64,000 nt of DNA, taken from assembly GCF_034702125.1 (NCBI RefSeq), contig NC_085862.1:15568896-15632895 (forward strand), in the 5' to 3' direction. Source of the DNA: Engraulis encrasicolus. Lineage: Eukaryota > Chordata > Actinopteri > Clupeiformes > Engraulidae. The notes under the pieces are model-generated. The model had not been told where the DNA came from, ran no database searches, and saw nothing but the letters and a program-made list of their open reading frames with translations. Position numbers and translations under genes: made by a program. How positions within the stretch are numbered: position 1 is the first letter of the stretch; each line of letters starts with the position of its first letter. Of the stretch, positions 1-12,259 are shown piece by piece.

Positions 1-74
1 TTAAGGCCCAAAATAGTGGCATACCCCTTTAAGACACAAAATATACACTAGGGCGTAGATGTTTCCCTGGGCGG

Positions 75-550
<476 letters not shown>

Positions 551-1115
551 AACTGCTATGAGAGCATGTGTAACACTAACCATAACCCACATAATGCACA
601 CTTTCACCTAACAAGACACACAGGGATATCCCGTGTGTGTGTGTGTGTTTTTTGTGTGAGTGTGAGCTTGTTTTCAGTTTCCTGCATTTGTTAGTTAAGT
701 TGGGAGGGAGTAGAGACATATAATTATCGTGATTGGAAAGGCTATGAGGTGCAGTTTAATATGAACCATGACATGAAACACCCAAAAAATGTAAACATAA
801 AAAAAATATAACATCAATTTTAGAAATTATGTTTCACAAAAAAAATCTTTATCTTTATCTATCTGGTCAAGGTGATAGGTCTTTTGTTGTCAAGGTAACC
901 GCCCTTAACTGACCCCAGTGTGTGCGGACACCTTGGCAACCACTTCGGTAACCAGCTTAGCAAAACGTGAGGCTTTATCTATTACACTGCACACACACAA
1001 GCACACACACACACACATGCACACACGTGAGCCTTCGTGTACCTACAGAAAACACACCAATACACACACGCTTACACACACGTGGTGCATACACACATAT
1101 ACTGTACACAGCTGC

Positions 1116-1121
<6 letters not shown>

Positions 1122-1203
<82 letters not shown>

Positions 1204-1222
1204 CCAAAATAACTGTCCTATG

Positions 1223-1290
<68 letters not shown>
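1122..1290. repeat. Inverted (CA)n/(GT)n microsatellite pair
   Basis: A CA run of about 80 bp (1122-1202) and a GT run of about 66 bp (1224-1289) are separated by only about 22 bp, giving a potential large dinucleotide hairpin. A smaller CA-rich cluster precedes it at 990-1030. Confidence 0.95.
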
Positions 1291-1292
<2 letters not shown>

Positions 1293-1917
1293 ATATTTTG
1301 GGTTAGACCTACTTGTACACAACACATTACAAGGCTTGTTTAAACGCTGAGCTTTCCATAGGGGAAAACTGTATGTTTTTAGGTCCTCACACTCAGCGAG
1401 GGTTAGTTTAGCTAGTTTAGCTGTTTTTGTTTTTTGCTAAGTACTGTATATGCTGCTTCACTCTCCGAGTTCAAATTGAAGATCCAGATGTATTTTCACT
1501 GCCCAAGAAGAAGCCCAGTCGCTTCCAAGGAAACACACACACACACACACACAAGGAATGTTAGCATCCATATCTTATGAATGGCTAGCTAATAGTCTCT
1601 CCTGGTGGACATTTGTTTTTCTGTGAAGAAAAAAGTATACACAATCACCCAAAGTTGCTTGCTGCTGCTACTATCACATGTGTTGTGCTATTTTTCATTT
1701 CAGTCTTCAATCTATGTCAGTTCTGTTCGTTACAGAGTAACCAAAATCACACAGAAAGTGCATTAGAGTGTACAGAATCAAAATGTAGGAAAAAAACGGG
1801 TTGGCACTCATGGGCGGACCATAACACATAGGCTATCTTACAAGTCACTTACACAGACAGTCATTATAGGTATGTGTATCTGTGGCTAACATGCATACCT
1901 AAACCTGAACCTTAAAG

Positions 1918-2205
1918 CATAGGCGTAGCCATGGGTGGGCCTGGGTCCGCCCACTTGACATCCAGGCCCGCCCCATTCACACTTGACAGTCAACTGTTGC
2001 CTCATTGACCTATAATTAATGGCATAGCACTGAGCAATAATTAATAATTTTGTCAAAAGTCTGGTTCATCTTCTGTGATTTCTATGATTTCAAAGTCAAA
2101 GTATCATTTTTGAGCGCAGTATTATAATATCTACCTACACGCTTTCGGGTTGAGCCGCGTTTTTTTCTGGGCCCACCTGTTTTATTATTTCTGCCTACGC
2201 CCCTG
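1918..2205. mobile_element. hAT-like MITE with CATAGGCGTAGCCA-type ends
   Basis: The left end CATAGGCGTAGCCA and the right end, read in reverse complement as CAGGGGCGTAGGCA, form imperfect terminal inverted repeats. Both are followed by GGTGGGCC-type sequence. The length is about 288 bp. Flanking bases ccttaaag and cctttaaa are only an approximate 8-bp target duplication. No coding capacity. Confidence 0.5.
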
Positions 2206-3012
2206 CCTTTAAATATATCAGAAAATTACTCAAAAACCTCAAACACACATAGCCATACTATATCCATATATTCCAACTACACACATCCTGGTCCCAAACC
2301 TCACACACCCACCCACATACAGTATATCAAGGCCATACACATCCACATTCATGCTGAAGGTATACAACTTTGGTAGCATCATTTTTAAGTGCAGCTATGG
2401 CTGCTGCTTTTCAGTCTGTTTGTCCTGGTTTATGTGGGCCTGTATCTACTAGCCCGATTATGATCGTCTTTCAAATCTTGTACCGAGATGCTGATCTGAC
2501 CAAGAAGATAACAAACAACGTTTCCAAACGGCCTGGTTAACCCGCCTCCCTCGGTTTGCTACTGGTCGAGACCAGAAAAGGCTGTGCCGAAGTTTAAACT
2601 AAATATTTTCTTAGTCCCAATAGAACGTCTCTGTTTAAACTACGTCACTACCTTGAACACACCTCTACACAGGTCCTTTGGAGCTGCACAAAGTTGATCG
2701 CTTCCTGACAAAGTGGATGGAGTTCCCAAGTTCTCCGGAGCTCAAAAAGTATTTTCATTGCTCTTAACCTGACTAGTAGCAACGTCACTAGGAGGGCGTA
2801 GCCTGGCTATGTATCTACAGCTGTACAGCTGCAGTTGAATCAGTTTTTGGCAAACAGGTTGTGGCATGAGTATGATGTGTATCTCAGGATTGAATTGGCC
2901 TTTTTTTTAAGCAACAGAGCCGTGCAGATGCTCTAGAGAGGGAAGCGGACAGCCAACAATGTTCTGTGCTGCCTTCATGACACCCCCCCCCCTAGAGCTC
3001 ACACGCACACAC

Positions 3013-3986
<974 letters not shown>

Positions 3987-4159
3987 TCAAATCTCAATTA
4001 TATTCATTCCACCAGTGGACGAATTCTGGTTGGGCATTCATTATTTCCAAATTGCACTGAAAATGATTCATAATGTTTTTTTAAAAGTAGTGCAATAAAG
4101 ATATATACATCGATATTGTGCCTCACATGATGAAGAATAGATTTCTGAATAATTGATAC

Positions 4160-4390
4160 AGTAGTAGGGAATGGATCGCACTCAATTTTTCTTCTTTCTT
4201 GTGGTTTTATTTTATTTTAACTTTGCAGGGACTGACATGACAGACGTTTCGGCTGCACAGAGCCTTCTTCAGTGTCACCTCTTCAGGCTCTGTGCAGCCG
4301 AAACGTCTGTCATGTCAGTCCCTGCAAAGTTAAAATAAAATAAAACCACAAGAAAGAAGAAAAATTGAGTGCGATCCATTCCCTACTACT
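4160..4390. repeat. Perfect 105-bp inverted repeat (foldback)
   Basis: Bases 4160-4264 and 4286-4390 are exact reverse complements over 105 bp, separated by a 21-base loop (4265-4285). The arms include the GGCTCTGTGCAGCCGAAACG segment next to a poly-T/A-rich part. It carries no coding frame. It may be a foldback transposon remnant or an inverted duplication of a dispersed repeat. Confidence 0.95.
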
Positions 4391-4741
4391 AGATTACTTC
4401 AGAGACGCACCAACAAGACGGAAGAGCGCGGTGTGTGAAAGATAACCCTGAATAATTGATAAATAAATTAATTAGATCGTCCCAGAGTGTTTGGTGGATA
4501 GAGAGACTTTATGTGTATCCGCAGTTGTGCCCTGTGTGGTCCTGCTGTAATATCTTTTAATTATAAACAATATTCAGCGCACTGTTTTACTTTTTAAAGT
4601 ACTATACATGCTTTTTCATGATAGGCCTATCGGTTTCAGAAGCAAATGCCGGAATAAATGCATTGATTTCAATATTGACCAAAATCATTATGATCATGAT
4701 TTTTTCCCCCTACACAATCAATGAGTTCTAAGAGACACAAT

Positions 4742-4742
<1 letters not shown>

Positions 4743-4800
<58 letters not shown>

Positions 4801-4803
4801 TCT
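4743..4803. repeat. (CT)n microsatellite
   Basis: A CT run of about 45 bp is followed by TATC tetranucleotides and a short CA run. Confidence 0.95.
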
Positions 4804-4914
4804 CACACACACACACAATAACACATACAGTATACACAGAAACACTGTACCCTTCCCGTAGGTCGTCAAATGACAATATAGTACAACACATGTAGCTCTG
4901 TCTGAGATCCTGTG

Positions 4915-4988
4915 ATATAATATAATATAATATAATATAATATAATATAATATAATATAATATAATATAATGTAATATAATATAATAT
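4915..4988. repeat. (TATAA)n pentanucleotide array
   Basis: About 14 copies of a TATAA unit with one G interruption near the right end. Confidence 0.95.
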
Positions 4989-5752
4989 GGTAGCCTAACT
5001 GTCTAGTCAGTGGGTCTGGGATGCTATCCAGCTGTCAGATGCCCCACTAGGGTCAATCCGGGTCACACACACCCACTCTGGAGTAGACTACTGTCTGATG
5101 GTAATAGGAGAGCGAGGCCATATTTTCCCAAAACAAGGTGTCAATGTGCAGTCATCCACAACAGAGCTATGCCAACATGCACACACTTCAGTAAACAATG
5201 CAGGGCGCATACTCTATTGCAGGCCTACATACGCTACTCAGTGCATGTACTAACTGATATCACAAGCATAGCCCCAAATATACTGTAGCTATCGCTTCTT
5301 GCTATGCAAACACGCGTTCAGCTGGAGTGCACGAGATGCTTCCTCCTTGGACTACAGCCCTGCAGGAAAGAGCTAATCTAGCTTTAATAAAATGAAATAA
5401 ATAAATGATAAATAATGAAAAAAGAAACACCATAGTAGGGCGTTTTTCTGGGCCGCCACAACATCAAACCAATTTATTGTGGCTCTGATGTTATGCTGCA
5501 TATGCTGTCTGGCAGCAGGTGAGCGGGGAGCGCCGCTGGCCGGGTGCCGTCTACCCTAGATTACAATAGTAGCCTAAACAACTACATAATAAATCATAAA
5601 TGTTGTAAATGTAGGGCAGCCTGTCTGCCTGGTGGTAGGCGAGTCGTGTGAGCTTGGGCGTGAACGAATTCAGCAAGCGCCACTGTCTGTCTGCCTGTAG
5701 CCTATGTCCGTCCGTCTCGTTAACCCTACACCTGTCCCGAGTGCGGTCTCAC

Positions 5753-5915
5753 CGGATATCTCGCTCTGGGGGACTCCTTGTAGCGTGAACCCCTTGCCGC
5801 TGTAGAATTGTCGCACCTCCGCACAACTCCGCGCCTTGCCGACATCCGTACTCATCACCGGGACCGCGAGGCACGGCAACAGCAGCAGCAGCAGCGGCGT
5901 CGCCATGGCATCCAT
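5753..5915 (-). CDS. gpc1: Glypican-1-like, first coding exon
   Basis: Glypicans are GPI-anchored heparan sulfate proteoglycans of the cell surface that bind growth factors and morphogens. This exon gives 54 codons plus one base. It has a start Met with a hydrophobic leucine-rich signal peptide (residues 7-20), then the mature N terminus with the motif [14 protein letters not shown] followed by PQSEISG. The Cys and the EVRQ-Y-KGF pattern are diagnostic of the glypican N-terminal lobe. In my memory of the family, GPC1 is the closest match, above GPC2, 4 and 6. It ends at a consensus donor (CCG then GTGAGA) in phase 1, where GPC1 exon 1 also ends. A second in-frame Met is at residue 4. Further exons would lie left of position 1. 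In human, GPC1 and AQP12 lie in the same 2q37 region, which fits the neighbour found here. The gpc1 versus gpc1 paralogue (a/b) assignment is not resolved. Confidence 0.82.
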
Positions 5916-6832
<917 letters not shown>

Positions 6833-7737
6833 GGCACAGTATTTTGATGGGCTGACAACAATCATTAAAGGGTGAAGGCACATCACAAATGCAGTTGGCA
6901 TCCCTTTGATCTCTTCACTCACCCACTCACACAGTACCTTTAAAACATCAAGTCTTTGTTTGAAACAGGGCAACAGTGTGTTCATTTTAGTGACTGATCT
7001 TGTGTTACGCTTTTTGTGTCCATCACATTATAGCATGTATTCAAGTTACAGCCTATATTTTATTTGTATCATTCATTCTAATCATTTTCCTTTTCTAAGT
7101 CTAAAGTTGTGTTTTTTTTTCGTGCACTCTGTCCTACTCGTCGACAAAACAACAGTATTGTGGTTTTATCATGTCTATCAACACCACTTTGCAAAACCAT
7201 TTAGCCTGTGTTGAACAGAAGTGTCTTGTTTTTCGCAGAATTGAAGCGGTGCTTAAACTTAAGCCTGGAAAATCTTGTTAAAAAAACATATAATTTGTAT
7301 GTCTGAATGTCTGCTATACATGACTTGTAGTCTGAAGTGTTGGTCGTAAGGAGAAATGTTCTTGTCTGCGAGCACGTAGGCCTACAATTTGTCCTCTAAA
7401 ATAAGCTCAGTAATTTTCCACCTGCGCTTCATCCTTAACGCTCTTCTGATATTATGTAGGCCTATGTCTGTTTGTACATTCTTTCACATTGTCAGCACAA
7501 AGTTGGCCTGTTCTGTTTTCTTTCTTATACAAAAAGTTTTCGGCCTTTTTTATTTCTGCGTTATATACAATATATAACTCTTTGCAAGCCATTCATCACC
7601 CAAAAATCACCACACAAAAAAAGCTCTTAGTTTGAATGCACAATTGAAACAAAAGCGCATTTCAACCCATTCATCAGAATGTTATACAGTCGTATACAGT
7701 AGGCTATAATGAAGTGTGGCGGTGTGTGTAAGCAGAG
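6833..7737. other. Upstream flank of aqp12 copy A, no gene seen
   Basis: AT-rich sequence, collinear with 26568-27945 of copy B except for a hAT-like insertion there. No coding signature or RNA gene was recognised. Confidence 0.6.
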
Positions 7738-7740
7738 AAT

Positions 7741-8213
7741 CGTAGGCTATATATAAGGAGATAAAGCAGGTGGGCTTTACGTCGGGTGAACGCCCCTTTA
7801 GGAGACCTTCGATTAGGAGACCTTCGGAGTCTTGAGGGTGAGAATAAATGGAGTCCCCTTAGCGCTGTAGATGGCGGTAGCGCCCGTCGTGTGCAAACAC
7901 CACGAAAAGAGAAGAAGAAGGAGGGACAACGCCCCCTTAGGACAGTGTTTCCCAACCAGGGGTACGTGTACCACTAGGGGTACGCGAGCACATTGCAGGG
8001 GGTACTTGGAAAAATGCTTTTATTATAACAAATGTATGGAGCAGTCACATCAGGACAGAGAAAGCAATATAGAACATGAATTAGGGGGCACTCGTGGCAC
8101 AACTAAGAGGCAAAAAAGGTTGGGAAACACTGCCTTAGGAGACCGAATTTTGAGCACTCGCTTTTGCATTGAGTGGGCGTGTTTCGATTCCGATTAAATA
8201 TCCAACCTCTTTG
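7741..8213. mobile_element. Dispersed retroposon-like repeat, copy 1 (interrupted by a MITE)
   Basis: One of four copies in this window of a non-coding repeat. Its core runs from TTTACGTCGGGTGAACGCCC through a duplicated AGGAGACCTTCG motif, GCGCTGTAGATGGCGGTAG and GAGTGGGCGTGTTTCGATTC to CCAACCTCTTTGG. The right flank holds the target copy seen intact in copy B (gtgtaagtgttcagagatca...). The left target copy is degraded here. It is interrupted by the hAT MITE at 7943-8132. Confidence 0.75.
7943..8132. mobile_element. hAT-type MITE, 190 bp, with 8-bp target duplication
   Basis: Terminal inverted repeats CAGTGTTTCCCAAC and GTTGGGAAACACTG are flanked on both sides by the identical 8-mer CCTTAGGA (7935-7942 and 8133-8140). 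The other copies of the host repeat, at about 28150 and 50735, show the uninterrupted empty site. The boundaries are therefore exact. Confidence 0.95.
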
Positions 8214-8392
8214 GTGTAAGTGTTCAGAGATCATTCCTTGTTGAGATGCACCTTTAATGCCCTCTAGAGGCCAAAAGGCCAAACAACTGGCAGCTGAATA
8301 GCTGAGTTGAGCTGTGATGACCTAAGAAAGCTGAGCTGTCTGTGATATTGGTCTTTGCTCTGTTGAGGACATGGGAGAAATAGATGTCTGTC

Positions 8393-8395
<3 letters not shown>

Positions 8396-8491
<96 letters not shown>

Positions 8492-8639
8492 TCAGACAGA
8501 GATATTCTGAAAATGTCCGTCATGGAGGGGGATGGTGTAATTGTGAGTGTGTTCGGTGTGTGTGTGTGTGTGTGTGTGTGTACATGAGTGCATGCGTGCA
8601 TACGTGCGTAACTATCCATCAGGGAGGGGAGAGGAATCT

Positions 8640-8731
<92 letters not shown>

Positions 8732-8850
8732 ACATGCGTGCGTACGTGCGTAACTATTCATCAGGGAGGGGAAATGAATCCCATGATGCTTTGGGTTGTC
8801 TTGACAACCATCTGACCCTCCCCCGGTCCATTGACTTAAAATGTCATCCC

Positions 8851-8905
<55 letters not shown>

Positions 8906-9184
8906 ACACCATGGCTTCCCTCCAGTCCCAACACACACATACAGTAGTACACGCACACGCACACACACACACAGCACGGCTTCCCTCCTGTCCTAACAGA
9001 CACATGCACACGTGCGCACACACACACACACACACACACACCTCACTGAAATACCTTTACACCCCGGGTCCCACAGCCCAAGCCAGCAGCAAAAAAGAAA
9101 GAAAAAATAGAAAAAGAAAAAGGAAAAAAATAATTTTTTGGACCCGTCCTTGGGAAGGGCAACATGCCCTAACTGAAGCTGTCG

Positions 9185-9254
<70 letters not shown>

Positions 9255-9330
9255 TCTGGCACAAACTACAGCCAAAGAGATAAGCAACGCTCCCATGCAC
9301 ACACACACACACACTCAACGCCACGTCATC
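8396..9330. repeat. GT/CA microsatellite-minisatellite block upstream of aqp12 copy A
   Basis: Long GT runs (8396-8479, 8556-8580, 8641-8729) alternate with a repeated unit containing CGTGCGTAACTATCCATCAG and GGGAGGGGA (8600-8640 and 8740-8785). CA runs follow (8851-8902, 9017-9041, 9187-9251) with a repeated GGCTTCCCTCC-GTCC unit (8921-8999). The 324-residue open frame over this block is Val-Cys/Thr-His repeat translation and not a gene. Confidence 0.9.
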
Positions 9331-9359
9331 GCACACACTCTATAAACATGAGTTTCAGA

Positions 9360-9835
9360 GCCAGGTTTCCCTCTTTTGGAGTTGCACACCTGTTCTCTCC
9401 TCTCCACTCTTCTCTTTTGCAGCTAGACCCTTCTCCTGTCCTATGCTCTACCCTCTCCCCTTCTACAGCTGGATGCCTCTCTTTCAGAGCAGCTTAGGGT
9501 AGAGACTTCTCTCGCCCACTTCTCTCCTATCTTTCACAGCTATACCACCTATCTTTTAGAGTTTACGGTTTGACTTAGACGCTTGTCCTTTTTCAACCTA
9601 CCTCTGTTCTCCTGTCTTTTGCAGTTAGACACCTTTCCTCTCCTTTTAGAGTAGCTTAGGGTTTGACACCTGCCTTTCCCTTTTGTAGTTGGACACCTCT
9701 CCTTGCACTTCTCTTAAAGTAGCTTGGATTTTAATTGACACCTCCCCACTTCTCTGCTCGACTTTTAAAGTTGCAGTTTGAGTTAGACAACTCTCCTCCC
9801 TCCTCTCTCGCCTCTTCTCTCTCTGTTTGGAACTA
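9360..9835 (+). repeat. Pyrimidine-rich tandem repeats upstream of aqp12 exon 1, copy A
   Basis: A series of degenerate units of about 50-70 bp, each with a C/T-rich run followed by a TTTTGCAG-TAGACACC or TTTTAGAGTAGCTTAGG type core. Units are visible near 9415, 9475, 9550, 9615, 9645, 9685, 9712 and 9765. They resemble iterated polypyrimidine-AG acceptor sites. The same array is present in copy B at about 29298-29775. Confidence 0.7.
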
Positions 9836-9907
9836 ACCACGTCAGGATCACAGGATCCCTTATTTCCCTCTCTGTGCTGACTGGCTCTCCCCATCTGCCA
9901 CTCTACG

Positions 9908-9950
9908 TGCTCATTGGCTGTCCTCCGTCTGCCTCTGCGTGTGATTGGCT
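9908..9950 (+). promoter_or_regulatory. Inverted CCAAT boxes before aqp12 start, copy A
   Basis: Two ATTGGCTG motifs, the reverse complement of a CCAAT box, occur at about 9912-9919 and 9944-9951, the second only a few bases before the start codon. They are conserved in copy B. Promoter activity is inferred, and the sites could be coincidental. Confidence 0.3.
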
Positions 9951-9956
9951 GCAGCC

Positions 9957-10301
9957 ATGTCGAACCTGAACGTGACGCTGGCCTACTTCCTGTCTGTGAT
10001 GGGCCTGAGTGCTGTGGTTGGTGCATGGCTGCGGCGTAAGGGCGGGCGGTGGGCGTACCTAGCGCAGCTCCCCGCCTCATTGGCCCTGGCCTCCTGCCGT
10101 CTTGAATGCCGATTGGTGGAGGAGCTGGGCGGCTGGGCTGGGGGGCTGGGCCCTGAAGTCATCCTCTCCGTCCTCTTCATCACGCTATTGGCCCACGGCC
10201 TCTGCTTCCCCATCGCCGATGGCAACCCCAGCTCCTCCCTGCAGGAGACGCTCCTCATGCGCTCCTCCACCTCCTCCACTCTGCTCAGCATCCCGCTGCA
10301 G
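9957..10301 (+). CDS. aqp12: Aquaporin-12-like, exon 1 (copy A)
   Basis: AQP12 is a superaquaporin, an intracellular channel-family protein known from pancreatic acinar cells in mammals. Exon 1 encodes 115 complete codons from ATG in a favourable gcagcc context, and ends at CTGCAG then GTAACT (phase 0). The protein begins MSNLNVTLAYFLSVMGL (first membrane segment) and includes the ELG-WAG-LGPE stretch typical of AQP12. It continues LLAHGLCFPIADGNPSSSLQE, where the first pore box reads NPS rather than NPA or the NPT of human AQP12. Residues Ile, Thr and Met in the FPI, QET and LLM contexts are Val, Met and Val in copy B. An upstream in-frame TTG is not needed as a start. The five exons sum to 852 nt, or 283 residues, close to the 295 of human AQP12. 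Confidence 0.9.
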
Positions 10302-11508
10302 GTAACTATGGCAACCATAGGATGTGTTATGGTAACTATGGGATGTTTTATATATGTAGCCTACATATAGACATGCTACTATGGCAAGCCATATGATGTG
10401 CTATGGTAATGGGATGTTTTAGGCATATATATGTACAGTATATAGACATGTCACTCACCCTCCCTCTGCATATTTCAACCATGGGATGTGTTATAGTAAC
10501 TATGGGATGTGTTATGTGGCCTACAGTACATATGAAGAGTTTCGTTACAAAACGACGTAGCCACCATTTTTGACATTTGCATTTTATTATTGGAAATGAC
10601 TGTTCAAAAGTCATGTCATCTATGTGTGAATTCTTGCCATTCAAATATTTTGAGAACATAGGCTACTTTTTTAAACCTATGTAAAATGTATTTTGCAATG
10701 CATTGCATTCCCCAAATGTTCCAAAATGGATATAGTAGGCCTATGTCATTTTGCAACCAAGATCTTCATATAGACATGCTGATGAGCCTCCCTCTGATAA
10801 CTATGGGATGTTTTTTTCATACAGTATGTACTGCATACTCTACCACACCACTCACCCAGGTAAACACATGTGTTGTTATGGTAACTATGGGATGTTTTAT
10901 ATACCGTATCCTCCACGCTCCTCAGCCTCCCTCTTTGGGTTATTTAGGTCAGTGGTTCTTAACCTGGGGTGCTGGCACCCCCTGGGAGTGCGCCAGACTT
11001 TACAGGGGGTGCGCGGAATGTTGTTTGTGTTGAGGTTGTGACCAAAATTCAGCTTGGGAACATTATAATTCGGCCAAATCTAAACCAAATTTTTAAAACA
11101 CATTTTGGTCCCCATTTAAAGTCATTAAGCTTTTCATTAATATCTCAAGCAAAAATCATTGTGATTCATCACTAAAATCCTTTTTTAGTCCATGGACATT
11201 TCAAATAACGTATAACACAGGTAATCGTCAGGGAGGGACAATAAATAAAGGACAATTGTGCAAAAACATATTCTGTGAACCAAGAATGAGTGTTGACATA
11301 TACATCTATGATTATGGTAGTATTGTGATGTAGAGTTGTACTGTGATGTAGAGTTGATGTAGAGTAGATTGAACTAAGGCATGAATGGTATTCAACAAAG
11401 AACATAAATCCTGGTAAGGTGAATGAGGACAAAAGGTGAAGCGATCATGAAGCAGTGCACTGAGCATGATAGGGGTGAGGATTTTCTCAATCATCACAAC
11501 GTCACAGT

Positions 11509-11600
<92 letters not shown>

Positions 11601-11885
11601 CCTTTTTTGTGATAAGCAGAAAAAGTATGTGCGGTGGTCATGAGGGTTCCATAGTGCACTGCAGTGATTATCCTAGATAGTGCGTTGCAACAGTCCCTTG
11701 TTGTGCAAATACGTGACATACTGTATGAATGGATGCATGAATGAGTGACGTTATCCAAGTCTACAATGAAGCACCAGGTTGAATGTAAAGCCACTTTGAG
11801 TTCAGGTAATGCTGCCGGAGCTGTTTACATACATACAGTATGTTTAACTATAGACCTATCTATCCTGGATTTCAATGGCTGGCAG
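10302..11885 (+). other. aqp12 intron 1 first part, copy A: donor-like repeats and TE remnants
   Basis: The intron starts with degenerate tandem repeats of about 70 bp built around GGTAACTATGGGATG (10302, 10329, 10400, 10497, 10797, 10878), each resembling the real donor. A relative of the 18671 MITE lies at about 10532-10680 (TATGAAGAGTTTCGTTACAA). A hAT-like end CAGTGGTTCTTAACC begins at 10950. A (CA)n tract is at 11511-11600. Confidence 0.7.
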
Positions 11886-11948
11886 CTAGGTGGTGCTCAT
11901 CGAGTGCTGATGTCTAAAGTCTACTAGGCGCTGCAGTTGTTTAATATG
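11886..11948 (+). pseudogene. Relic copy of aqp12 exon 2 in intron 1 (copy A)
   Basis: The sequence CTGGCAG then CTAGGTGGTGCTCA reproduces the acceptor and start of the real exon 2 at 16390. The reading LGGAHRVLMSKVY aligns with LGGAYLGLMLSKAYW. The relic has lost one Leu codon in frame, and its Trp codon TGG has become TAG. Beyond it ALQLFNM still matches ALELSDM. Present also in copy B at 31966. Confidence 0.8.
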
Positions 11949-12109
11949 TTTAAAGGTGCACTGTGTAGTCTTTTTAGTAGTTTATTTCCAGAATTCATGC
12001 TGCCCCTTTTCACAAATACCTACCCCAACCATCAAATTCTGAGTATTCATTATGCCTTCTATGTGCCACTCAGCTAAGGCACATGTGACAATGTGGACAC
12101 TATAATTTG

Positions 12110-12241
<132 letters not shown>

Positions 12242-12259
12242 TTGGCTAAATGTGCTGTA

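Noticed and set aside
7389..7577. Open frame with hydrophobic residues, also present at 27616
   Set aside because: AT-rich non-coding flank. The frame is altered by small indels between copies and no homologue is recognised.
8371..9345. 324-codon open frame and other long open frames of Val-Cys or Thr-His repeats
   Set aside because: Pure translation of GT/CA dinucleotide arrays. No domain, and the lengths vary between the duplicated copies.
9646..10318. Minus-strand open frames antisense to aqp12 exon 1 (144 and 111 codons)
   Set aside because: They are shadows of GC-rich coding sequence on the other strand and have no motif.
11745..11927. 60-codon open frame ending WQLGGAHRVLMSKVY
   Set aside because: Only its end is meaningful, as an exon-2 relic. 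The rest is intron read by chance.
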